Shown piece after piece: positions 1 to 6,031 of a stretch of DNA of 6,041 nucleotides. The notes below the pieces were generated by a model. The model did no database searches. It was not told the DNA's origin and saw only the letters and a list, made by a program, of their open reading frames with translations. Position 1 is the stretch's first letter. Each line of letters starts with the position of its first letter. This stretch comes from Bacteroidales bacterium (GTDB lineage: Bacteria; Bacteroidota; Bacteroidia; Bacteroidales; UBA7960): positions 1 through 6,041 of the forward strand of contig PWGY01000131.1 of NCBI GenBank assembly GCA_003554665.1, read 5' to 3'. The translations under genes were made by a program, and so were the position numbers.

Positions 1-58
1 AAACGATGGTTTTATTCTGCGACTTGGCTTTTTGTTTAATGGAATCGAGTAATTGCAT
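1..58 (-). CDS. pta: N-terminal fragment of a probable phosphate acetyltransferase, cut by the window edge
   Basis: Reading the minus strand from the ATG at 58-56 gives MQLLDSIKQKAKSQNKTIV before the sequence ends. This matches the usual opening of phosphate acetyl/butyryl transferases: a short amphipathic helix of the type M-x-L-L-x-x-I-x-x-K-A-K followed by a basic stretch and I-V, which in the family leads into L-P-E-G. The last base available is T, which fits a following Leu codon. The enzyme interconverts acetyl-CoA plus phosphate and acetyl phosphate plus CoA in the cytoplasm, usually paired with acetate kinase. A promoter with good spacing lies upstream at 109-139. Only 19 codons are visible and no catalytic residue is included, so the family call rests on the N-terminal pattern alone. 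Confidence 0.6.
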   Translation of the reverse strand, partial: MQLLDSIKQKAKSQNKTIV

Positions 59-108
59 AGGATTTTTGTGCGTTTTTATGATGGATATGGTTGAAATTCA
101 AAGGCCAA

Positions 109-139
109 CAAAATTAGGATTAATTTGTGCCCCTGCCAA
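109..139 (-). promoter_or_regulatory. Bacteroidota-type promoter for the minus-strand gene
   Basis: On the minus strand a perfect TAnnTTTG box (TAATTTTG, plus-strand 116-109) is preceded by TTG (139-137) with a 20-base spacer. This matches the known Bacteroidota primary sigma factor pattern of a -33 TTG/TTTG and a -7 TAnnTTTG. The expected transcript start near 104 would leave a leader of about 45 nt before the ATG at 58. Inferred from motif and spacing only. Confidence 0.55.
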
Positions 140-157
140 GGGTTTTTGCTAATTTTG
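124..157 (+). promoter_or_regulatory. Bacteroidota-type promoter for the DUF4271 operon
   Basis: A perfect TAnnTTTG box (TAATTTTG) lies at 150-157. TTTG at 124-127 is the only reasonable -33 element, with a 22-base spacer that is slightly long for the consensus. The start of transcription should fall at about 161-164, only 4-7 bases before the ATG at 168, so the mRNA would be nearly leaderless. An A8 run (159-166) sits between box and start codon and may take the place of a ribosome binding site. The element overlaps the divergent promoter at 109-139. Confidence 0.55.
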
Positions 158-167
158 CAAAAAAAAT

Positions 168-1052
168 ATGCATTCAGGCCGGGCATTCAGTTTGGGAATT
201 TTGTTGGCTTTCTTTATTGTGAATGCCTCTTACGCTGTTGCTGTGCCGGCCAGTGATTCCATACCGGCAGGATTGATTGCCGACAGTGTTTTTTTCCCGC
301 TACCCGAGGCACTGTCTCCTGTGTCCGGAGACTCCTTTTTCGGTACGCCCCACCATCTGCAAGTTTTGGACAGCATGGAGGTGCAGGAGAGGGCCCAACC
401 CTTTCCGCGCGACTGGATGATATGGGTTATGGTGGGCGGACTCATTGCAGTGGCCATATCCCGCTACTATTTTCCTTCAAGGGTAAAAAACATTTTTCTC
501 GCTGTCCTCGGGCTGAGATTGCTTTATCTGCTCGATAAAGAAGGTGGTTTTTACAGGGAGACTCCCACCTATCTCCTTTTTGCGAATTTTCTGCTTGTCA
601 TTTCACTCCTGATCTTTCAGACCCTCCGGGCAACCGGTGCGTCACTGCCACTGAATGATTTTCATCCTGGAATCCTGTTCGGGGGTATCGTGTTGTTTTT
701 CCTGTTGTTTTATCTTGTGAAATTTCTGTTGATGGGTTTTCTTGCCTGGGTATTCCGTACCCGGAAAGCAAGTATGCTATATTTTACGAACCTTTTTGTG
801 ATCAATCAGTTTACCGGCCTGCTGGTCATGCCCCTGGTGTTCTATCATGCGGTCATCCCTTCCGACAACAGCCTGTATGCCGCATGGCTACTTGTAGTTC
901 TGCTGAATATGTACAAGGTGATCAGGGGTGCCCTGCTTGGTCATACCATCTCGGATTTTTCTGTGTATTACTTATTTTTGTACCTTTGTGGCGTCGAATT
1001 GGCCCCTTTGCTAATCATCGGGAAGGCAGCGTCAGTGTATTTGTTTAATTAA
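168..1052 (+). CDS. DUF4271 family integral membrane protein
   Basis: This 294-residue protein begins with a signal peptide: a basic HSGR, a hydrophobic core at about 6-22, and possible cleavage after SYA or AVA near residues 23-26. About 55 polar, Pro/Ser-rich residues follow. From W83 onward come about seven hydrophobic segments, at roughly 83-102, 107-122, 130-150, 168-198, 205-225, 237-255 and 264-285. The C-terminal segment has the pattern YLFLYLCGVELAPLL (268-282), with the Y-L-C-x-x-E-x-x-P arrangement that I associate with DUF4271, a family restricted to Bacteroidota. The start at 168 is supported by the signal peptide and by the promoter just upstream. The stop codon overlaps the ATG of the HemD-like gene by one base (TAATG), which suggests translational coupling. 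No biochemical function is known to me; the repeated pairing with HemD is the only clue. Confidence 0.8.
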   Translation: MHSGRAFSLGILLAFFIVNASYAVAVPASDSIPAGLIADSVFFPLPEALSPVSGDSFFGTPHHLQVLDSMEVQERAQPFPRDWMIWVMVGGLIAVAISRYYFPSRVKNIFLAVLGLRLLYLLDKEGGFYRETPTYLLFANFLLVISLLIFQTLRATGASLPLNDFHPGILFGGIVLFFLLFYLVKFLLMGFLAWVFRTRKASMLYFTNLFVINQFTGLLVMPLVFYHAVIPSDNSLYAAWLLVVLLNMYKVIRGALLGHTISDFSVYYLFLYLCGVELAPLLIIGKAASVYLFN

Positions 1053-1816
1053 TGGATAAAAGGAGACTACCTTTGAAAATTAAGCACGTTTTAGTATCAC
1101 AGCCACCGCCGGAAAATGATAAGTCTCCATACACGGACCTTATCGAACAGTATAACCTGAATGTGTGTTTCAGGAAATTTATCAAGGTTGAGAGTATCGG
1201 AGCCAAAGAATTCAGGCGTCAGCGGATACAGATCCCTGACCACACCGCATTGATCATCACATCAAAAAATGCCATCGATCAGTTCTTCAGCCTTTGCGAA
1301 GAATTGCGTGTGGAGGTTTCTGATCAGATGAAGTATTTCTGTACTTCTGAAGCCATTGCCCTGTATCTTCAGAAATACGTCCAGTTCAGAAAACGCAAAA
1401 TCTTTTTTGGCAACGGACAATTCAGTGACCTTCTCGGTCTGATTAAAAAGCACAAGGACGAGAAATACCTTTTTCTTTGTGCAGAAAACCACAAGAAGGA
1501 TTATCCGCAGTTGCTGAAGCAGAACAAGATACAGTTTACCATTGCACCAATTTACCGGTCAGTTCCTGAAGACCTTTCGGATGTCAATATCGAAAAATAT
1601 GATATGCTTGTTTTTTTCAGCCCTTTCGGGGTCAAGTCATTGAAGGAGAACTTTCCTGACTTCAGGCAGAACAATACAGTGATTGCAGCGTTTGGTAAGG
1701 GTACGATTAAGGCTGCGGAGAAGGAAAAATTCAACGTGCAGATCCCGGCACCCACTGAAACAGCCCCTTCCATGATCATGGCCATCCAGGAGTACCTTGA
1801 GGCAAACAAGAAATAA
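1052..1816 (+). CDS. hemD: Uroporphyrinogen-III synthase (HemD) family protein
   Basis: The family closes hydroxymethylbilane into uroporphyrinogen III with ring-D inversion, in the cytoplasm, at the branch point of haem, sirohaem and cobalamin synthesis. The 254-residue length suits a two-domain U3S fold. Visible family features are the opening KIKHVLVSQPPP with SPY a few residues later, the domain-1 segment IITSKNA (68-74), the domain-2 segment FFSPFGVKSL (188-197), the AFGKGTIKAA stretch, and APTETAPSMIMAIQEYL near the C-terminus. U3S sequences diverge strongly and have no invariant catalytic residue, so activity cannot be read from sequence. The ATG at 1052 overlaps the upstream stop. An in-frame TTG at 1073 would give MKIKHVLVSQ, which is where Bacteroidota homologues as I remember them begin, and it has AGGAG seven bases upstream; the true start may therefore be 1073. 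The protein is Lys-rich. Confidence 0.82.
   Translation: MDKRRLPLKIKHVLVSQPPPENDKSPYTDLIEQYNLNVCFRKFIKVESIGAKEFRRQRIQIPDHTALIITSKNAIDQFFSLCEELRVEVSDQMKYFCTSEAIALYLQKYVQFRKRKIFFGNGQFSDLLGLIKKHKDEKYLFLCAENHKKDYPQLLKQNKIQFTIAPIYRSVPEDLSDVNIEKYDMLVFFSPFGVKSLKENFPDFRQNNTVIAAFGKGTIKAAEKEKFNVQIPAPTETAPSMIMAIQEYLEANKK
1061..1065 (+). promoter_or_regulatory. Possible ribosome binding site for an internal TTG start of hemD
   Basis: AGGAG (within AAAAGGAG, 1058-1065) lies seven bases before an in-frame TTG at 1073. Strong Shine-Dalgarno sequences are rarely used in Bacteroidota, so it may be chance, but starting at 1073 would give the N-terminus expected for the family (MKIK...). It decides between a 254-residue and a 247-residue product. 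Confidence 0.35.
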
Positions 1817-1864
1817 CAAGCAGGTTCTGGTGACACCACCTGTTCCCGCAGATGATTGTGCGGC

Positions 1865-2335
1865 ATGTATACTTTTTCCAGGAATGAACGCCTTAGCAAT
1901 TACCGTCTTAAGTCATTGCTTTTTGACAAGGGAGACAGTTTCTTTCATTATCCTTTCCGGGTGATCTTTCTGTCCGTCAAAAGGGAGGAAGCAGATGTTT
2001 TGCCGAACCTGAATAGGCCGCTCTCCTGGGTTGAAACATTTCAGTTCCCGGTTCAACTCCTTGTGGCTGTTCCGGGTAAACGCGTCAAAAGGGCCACAAA
2101 AAGGAATCGTGTCAAACGCCTCACTAAAGAAGCGTATCGTAAAAACAAAATCTCCCTCTACTCGTTGTTAGAAGAGAAGGGTATGGTGTGCCTGCTTGGT
2201 TTGGTCTATGCGGCCAGGGAACCGGTTTCGTATGAGGTGGTGGAGAAATCAGTGTCATTTATTTTGACGGCACTTCAGGAAAAGATCAGAGAACAGGAGG
2301 ATAACACCGGGGAGCGGGCATACTATTTGCACTGA
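1865..2335 (+). CDS. rnpA: Ribonuclease P protein component
   Basis: RnpA is the small basic protein that binds the catalytic RNA of RNase P and helps it recognise the 5' leader of precursor tRNAs. From the ATG at 1865 the product is 156 residues, somewhat longer than the usual 110-140. It opens [22 protein letters not shown], the typical F-x-x-x-E-R-L ... L-F-x-x-G start, followed by [12 protein letters not shown]. The family's RNA-binding helix is clear: [18 protein letters not shown], with the RNR motif at residues 80-82. The C-terminal acidic tail ([15 protein letters not shown]) is poorly conserved. An in-frame TTG at 1856 would add only three residues (MCG) and I prefer the ATG. The gene lies 48 bases after hemD and 22 before yidD; next to yidD is its usual place. 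Confidence 0.93.
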   Translation: MYTFSRNERLSNYRLKSLLFDKGDSFFHYPFRVIFLSVKREEADVLPNLNRPLSWVETFQFPVQLLVAVPGKRVKRATKRNRVKRLTKEAYRKNKISLYSLLEEKGMVCLLGLVYAAREPVSYEVVEKSVSFILTALQEKIREQEDNTGERAYYLH

Positions 2336-2357
2336 TCCCGTTAAAACGAATGGAGTA

Positions 2358-2600
2358 TTGAAGTATCTGACCAGAGTCGTAAAATCATTGCTTAGCTGGT
2401 TGTTGATCGGCCTGATCAGGTTTTACCAGGGAGCTTTGTCTCCTTATCTTCCGCCTTCCTGCAGGTATTCACCCACCTGTTCGGAATACGGGCTTGAAGC
2501 TGTCAGGAAGCACGGTCCTTTCAGGGGCGGATGGCTGACCATCAGAAGACTTTCATCCTGTCACCCCTGGGGTGGCAGTGGATATGACCCAGTACCATAG
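2358..2600 (+). CDS. yidD: Membrane protein insertion efficiency factor YidD
   Basis: YidD is a small protein at the inner face of the cytoplasmic membrane that assists YidC-dependent insertion of membrane proteins. The 80-residue product carries the complete family pattern: [11 protein letters not shown] (19-29), [18 protein letters not shown] (32-49) with C35 and C41, [15 protein letters not shown] (51-65), and the end [13 protein letters not shown] with C68. The N-terminal region (7-20) forms an amphipathic or membrane-associated helix. Translation must start at the TTG at 2358, because no ATG or GTG lies in frame upstream at a sensible distance; a nearby ATG at 2350 is in another frame and stops after three codons. 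The GGAG at 2352-2355 is too close to the TTG for a standard ribosome binding site. The gene probably depends on translation from rnpA, which ends 22 bases upstream. Confidence 0.94.
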   Translation: MKYLTRVVKSLLSWLLIGLIRFYQGALSPYLPPSCRYSPTCSEYGLEAVRKHGPFRGGWLTIRRLSSCHPWGGSGYDPVP

Positions 2601-2616
2601 ATTTAAATTTTTTGTT

Positions 2617-4293
2617 ATGAAACATATTCGTCAGAAAATTAGCGGAAAATTCAGGATTTTTCTTGTTGTCATCCTGCTGGCTTCTTCAACTGTTTTGCTG
2701 ACAGGCTACGGAACCAGAAATTTCGAAATTGCCAAAAACCTGGATATTTTTTCAACCCTTTTCCAGGAACTTGTGGTCAACTATGTGGATGATGTGAATG
2801 TGTCTGATGTGATGCGTTCAGGCATCGACGGCATGCTATCCGGACTTGATCCTTACACCACTTTTATCCCTGAATCTGAAATTGAGGACGTGCGTTTCAT
2901 GACCACCGGGCAATACGGTGGCATCGGGGCGCTTATTCAGCGCAGGAACGACCGGGTGATGATCGCTGAACCTTATGAGGGAAATCCTGCCCATAAGGCC
3001 GGTTTGCTGCCGGGAGACATTATTCTTGAGATCAACGACCGGTCGGTGGCCGGTCTTGATGAGGGAGAGGTGCGAAACCTGCTTACCGGGCAGCCCGGAA
3101 CCACCATTGACATGCTGCTTGAACGGGAGGGAGAACCTGAGCCTTTTCTGAAAACCATTGAGCGGAAAGTGGTGCAGGTGGATAATATCCCCCATTACGG
3201 AATGCTGGATGAATCAACAGCATACATCAAACTGACCGGGTTTACCCGCAATGCCGGCCGGGAGGTAAGGGATGCCTTCATTGAACTCCGTGACAACCAC
3301 GATGTGGAGTATGTGATCCTCGACCTGAGGGGCAACGGAGGTGGTTTGTTGAATGAAGCGGTCAATGTAGCCAACTTGTTTATTGACAAGGGAGAACTGA
3401 TCGTAAGGACCGAAGGGCGTCTTGAAGACCGCAGGTCGGCACATCGTACGCTGAATGATCCGCTGGACACAGATGTTCCGCTGGCGGTACTGATCGACCG
3501 GCAGTCTGCATCTGCCTCTGAGATTGTGGCAGGAGCCATCCAGGATTATGACCGGGGGGTGGTCATTGGTCACCGCAGTTTCGGGAAAGGATTGGTGCAA
3601 AATGTATTGCCACTGAGTTATAACACACAGCTGAAGGTAACGGTGGCCGAGTACCTGATTCCCAGCGGCAGAAGCATACAGGCCATTGACTACGCGGATC
3701 GTCGTGAGGATGGCAGTGTGGATGAAATTCCGGATTCGCTCAAGGAAGCCCATGAAACCAAAGGTGGCAGAGTGGTTTATGACGGAGGAGGCATTGAGCC
3801 TGATGTGCCGGTTGAAAGGCCGCAGATTGGGCAGGTGACCAGGGCGCTGATACGTCAGCACATGATCTTTGATTTTGCCACCCGTTACCACCAGGAGCAC
3901 AAGGAGTTGAACCCGCCTGAAGAGTTTTACATTTCGGACGGTTTATATGAGGATTTTCAAGGTTTTGTTTCTGACAGGGACTTTGCTTACAAAACCGACA
4001 GTGAAAGACTCCTGGAGGAGTTTGAGCGAACGGCTTCCCGGGAAAAATATTATGATGCCATTGCAGACCATTTTGAAGATGTAAAACAAAAAATCCGGGA
4101 AGAAAAATCGCATGATTTTGTTACTTTCCGCGATGAGATCACACAGCTGCTGAGGGAAGAGATCGTTTCACGATATTACTATCAGAAGGGGAGGGTCATT
4201 GTGTCGCTCGATGCCGATCCGGATGTGGAAAAGGCGCTGCAAGTGCTGGCTGACGAACCTGTTTATTCGGGGATATTAGCCGGCAAGGAGTAA
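2617..4293 (+). CDS. S41 family carboxy-terminal processing protease with PDZ domain
   Basis: This 558-residue envelope protease belongs to the CtpA/CtpB/Prc group, which cleaves proteins near their C-termini. An N-terminal hydrophobic segment (about 14-30) serves as signal peptide or anchor; it ends LLTGYG, with Tyr where a lipobox would need Cys, so it is not a lipoprotein. A helical region with NYVDDV and LDPYTTF (77-83) follows, then a PDZ domain (about 98-185, with GLLPGDIILEI at 129-139), then the S41 core. The core has LDLRGNGGG (235-243), catalytic Ser299 in SASASE, Lys324 in FGKG and Gln328. The Ser-Lys spacing of 25 and Lys-Gln spacing of 4 match the CtpB triad. A C-terminal extension of about 150 mainly charged, helical residues (409-558) follows. 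I chose the ATG at 2617, 16 bases after yidD; the longer in-frame starts at 2572 and 2584 lie inside yidD and would put polar residues before the signal. The stop is one base before the next gene. Substrates cannot be inferred. Confidence 0.92.
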   Translation: MKHIRQKISGKFRIFLVVILLASSTVLLTGYGTRNFEIAKNLDIFSTLFQELVVNYVDDVNVSDVMRSGIDGMLSGLDPYTTFIPESEIEDVRFMTTGQYGGIGALIQRRNDRVMIAEPYEGNPAHKAGLLPGDIILEINDRSVAGLDEGEVRNLLTGQPGTTIDMLLEREGEPEPFLKTIERKVVQVDNIPHYGMLDESTAYIKLTGFTRNAGREVRDAFIELRDNHDVEYVILDLRGNGGGLLNEAVNVANLFIDKGELIVRTEGRLEDRRSAHRTLNDPLDTDVPLAVLIDRQSASASEIVAGAIQDYDRGVVIGHRSFGKGLVQNVLPLSYNTQLKVTVAEYLIPSGRSIQAIDYADRREDGSVDEIPDSLKEAHETKGGRVVYDGGGIEPDVPVERPQIGQVTRALIRQHMIFDFATRYHQEHKELNPPEEFYISDGLYEDFQGFVSDRDFAYKTDSERLLEEFERTASREKYYDAIADHFEDVKQKIREEKSHDFVTFRDEITQLLREEIVSRYYYQKGRVIVSLDADPDVEKALQVLADEPVYSGILAGKE

Positions 4294-4294
4294 C

Positions 4295-5902
4295 ATGGTG
4301 GGTATTCCGGCACACCATACCGGCAGAGATGCGGTTCACCGGTGGATTTATATCACCGGACTGGGGCTTTTTGCTGTTGCTTTGCCTTCCTCGGTTTTTT
4401 TAATGAGCCTGTCGCAGATCATTCTCTTTGTTAACTGGCTGGCTGAAGGAGGGTTCAGAGAAAAGTTCAACCGGTTTTTCCGGCTTCGCCCTGCATTGGT
4501 ATTTGTCTCGATTTACCTGATCCATATCGTTTTCCTGTTTCATTCTGCTGATTTTGACTACGGGCTCAGTACCCTGCGGACCAGACTGCCTGTGTTGCTG
4601 TTCCCTTTGATGGTGGTGAGCTCGGCTCCCCTTTCTTCAAAAGTATGGCGGTGGATCATGCTGGCTTTTTCTGCGGCGGTCACCGTGGTGTCATTTTTCA
4701 GTCTGCACATCTTTTTCTTCGGCGATTATGCGGATTACCGGGAGCTTTCTCCCTTTATCTCCCACATCAGGCTCAGCCTGATGGTGGCTTTGTCGGTTTT
4801 TTTGCTTTTTTACCTGGCGGCAAATGATTTTTCCGGCCACCGGAAATGGAGGGCAGTCTGCCTGTCCATGGCCGTGTGGCATGTGGTATACCTGGGCATG
4901 TTGCAATCATTGTCGGGGGTGGTGGTTTTTGCCGCAGTATTGCTTGTGCTTGGTCTTCAGGAATTTTCGCGTGGAAGCAGGTTGCGGAAGGTGGCGGTCC
5001 TTTCTGTTATGGCCCTGCTCCTGGCGGGGATGGCTATGCTGGTGGGATCTCTCTGGCAGGGGATCCGGCACCATGAAGAAAAGGATCTGTCGTCGCTTGA
5101 AAACCATACGGCTTCCGGAACCCTTTACCTGCACGACAGACAGGCCCCTCACAGGGAAAACGGTCACCTGGTATATATTTACATTGCAGAAGAGGAACTA
5201 AGGGAAGCGTGGAACAGGCGCAGTGACCTTGATTTTGATGGAGACAACCTCCGGGGTGAACCGCTGAAACATGTTTTGTACCGCTACATGGCTTCAAGGG
5301 GGCTCAGAAAGGATTCGGATGGTCTGAAAAAGCTTGACGACCGCGAAATAACGGCCGTAGAGGAGGGTGTAACCAATGTCCGCTATCTTGACTGGCCCTG
5401 GCTGATAACCCGCTTACACCAGTCTTTATGGGAGCTGCAGCAGTACAGGGTTTCCGGGGACCCCACCGGACATACACTGACCCTGCGCCTGCAATTCTGG
5501 GAAGCCGCACTGGTGGCCATCGGGGAGAAACCCGTTTTTGGCTGGGGCACCGGCGACATTCGTGTGGCATCAAGTTACGGGCTTGAACAAATCGGGTCTG
5601 CACTTAAGTTTGAGCGCTGGATGAAACCCCACAACCAATACCTGTCTTTTGCCGTGCTTTTTGGCCTGCCCGCTGCCCTTTGGATATTGTTTGCCATGAT
5701 CTGGCCGGCAGTCAGCATGAAGGGTTTCAGGTTTCTGCCTTTTTTGGCTTTTTTTGTCATCCTGATGGTATCGATGATCAATGAAGATACCATCGACACC
5801 CAGGCAGGATTGTCGTTCTTTGTGTTTTTTTACACGATGTTGTTGCTTGGACGAGGGGAGAGGGTGGAAGGTAGAAGTTGGAAGGTGGAGGGTAGAAGGT
5901 AG
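4295..5902 (+). CDS. O-antigen ligase / polymerase family membrane protein (Wzy_C type)
   Basis: The 535-residue polytopic protein has hydrophobic segments at about 18-48, 66-82, 98-110, 116-141, 155-174, 187-222 and 233-252, a long soluble loop (about 255-445), and two or three more helices to about 514. The LRTRLPVLLFPL motif (94-105), R398 in LRLQFWEAAL, FGWGTGD (415-421) and H446 in KPHNQYLS fit the WaaL/Wzy_C family. HNQYLSFAVLFGLPA matches the WaaL signature H[NSQ]x9Gxx[GTY] except for Ala at the last place. Such enzymes join or polymerise undecaprenyl-linked glycans at the periplasmic face. The loop of about 190 residues (YRYMASRGLRKDSDGLKKL, then a Trp-rich WPWLITRLHQSLWEL) is, as I recall, typical of Bacteroidota members. 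No glycosyltransferases are nearby, so ligase versus polymerase is undecided. AAGGAG (4285-4290) sits four bases before the ATG. The last 14 or so residues (RVEGRSWKVEGRR) and the stop codon lie in a 7-bp tandem repeat and are probably not original. Confidence 0.83.
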   Translation: MVGIPAHHTGRDAVHRWIYITGLGLFAVALPSSVFLMSLSQIILFVNWLAEGGFREKFNRFFRLRPALVFVSIYLIHIVFLFHSADFDYGLSTLRTRLPVLLFPLMVVSSAPLSSKVWRWIMLAFSAAVTVVSFFSLHIFFFGDYADYRELSPFISHIRLSLMVALSVFLLFYLAANDFSGHRKWRAVCLSMAVWHVVYLGMLQSLSGVVVFAAVLLVLGLQEFSRGSRLRKVAVLSVMALLLAGMAMLVGSLWQGIRHHEEKDLSSLENHTASGTLYLHDRQAPHRENGHLVYIYIAEEELREAWNRRSDLDFDGDNLRGEPLKHVLYRYMASRGLRKDSDGLKKLDDREITAVEEGVTNVRYLDWPWLITRLHQSLWELQQYRVSGDPTGHTLTLRLQFWEAALVAIGEKPVFGWGTGDIRVASSYGLEQIGSALKFERWMKPHNQYLSFAVLFGLPAALWILFAMIWPAVSMKGFRFLPFLAFFVILMVSMINEDTIDTQAGLSFFVFFYTMLLLGRGERVEGRSWKVEGRR

Positions 5903-5932
5903 AGGTTGGAAGGTGGAAGGTAGAGGTTAGAT
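5856..5932 (+). repeat. 7-bp tandem repeat (about 11 degenerate copies) across the 3' end of the ligase gene
   Basis: Successive heptamers from 5856 read GGGAGAG, GGTGGAA, GGTAGAA, GTTGGAA, GGTGGAG, GGTAGAA, GGTAGAG, GTTGGAA, GGTGGAA, GGTAGAG and GTTAGAT. The consensus is G-(G/T)-T-(A/G)-G-A-(A/G). The strand is purely purine plus T, with no C. Seven is not a multiple of three, so the three reading phases cycle and the protein period is seven residues (VEGRSWK, then VEGRR). The stop codon TAG at 5900-5902 is part of a GGTAGAG copy. The last copy merges into the first palindrome of the neighbouring array. Confidence 0.85.
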
Positions 5933-5944
5933 CCCGAAGGGATC
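5930..5944. repeat. Perfect palindrome, first copy of the array
   Basis: GATCCC-GAA-GGGATC forms a 6-bp stem with a 3-base loop. It is fused to the end of the heptamer repeat and lies 28 bases after the ligase stop. No T tract follows it, so it is not a standard intrinsic terminator, although it would form a short hairpin in the operon transcript. Confidence 0.8.
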
Positions 5945-5979
5945 ACATGCTACTAACACAGGAACATGTACTTACCCTT

Positions 5980-5996
5980 CGACCCCTTCGGGGTCG
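5980..5996. repeat. Perfect palindrome, second copy of the array
   Basis: CGACCCC-TTC-GGGGTCG forms a 7-bp GC-rich stem with a 3-base loop. Relative to the first copy one stem pair has changed from T-A to C-G on both arms, which keeps the pairing, and the loop has become its reverse complement (GAA to TTC). No T tract follows. Confidence 0.8.
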
Positions 5997-6031
5997 CACG
6001 TAACTGACGTAGGAAGAGCACCACCCTCACC

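Noticed and set aside
1819..1844. Imperfect inverted repeat (AGCAGGT / ACCTGTT) between hemD and rnpA as a terminator
   Set aside because: The stem is about 7 bp with a G-U pair, the loop is 12 bases, and no T tract follows; a terminator here would also split genes that look co-transcribed.
2598..2614. A promoter for the S41 protease in TAGATTTAAATTTTTTG
   Set aside because: The nearest match to TAnnTTTG has a mismatch at the final G and no TTG lies at the right distance upstream inside yidD.
2572..2616. Longer start (GTG 2572 or ATG 2584) for the S41 protease
   Set aside because: It would overlap the conserved YidD C-terminus and put 11-15 extra residues in front of a normal signal peptide that starts at 2617.
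3214..3900. A 228-codon open frame on the minus strand inside the S41 protease gene
   Set aside because: It lies opposite a clearly conserved catalytic domain, has no recognisable motif, and its His/Gln/Arg-rich composition is typical of an antisense shadow.
4824..5201. A 125-codon plus-strand frame inside the ligase gene
   Set aside because: It is rich in Trp, Cys and Gly from reading GC-rich membrane codons out of frame, and resembles no family.
5930..5996. The palindromes after the ligase gene as an intrinsic terminator
   Set aside because: Neither hairpin is followed by a run of T, and their 51-bp periodicity is better explained as a repeat array.
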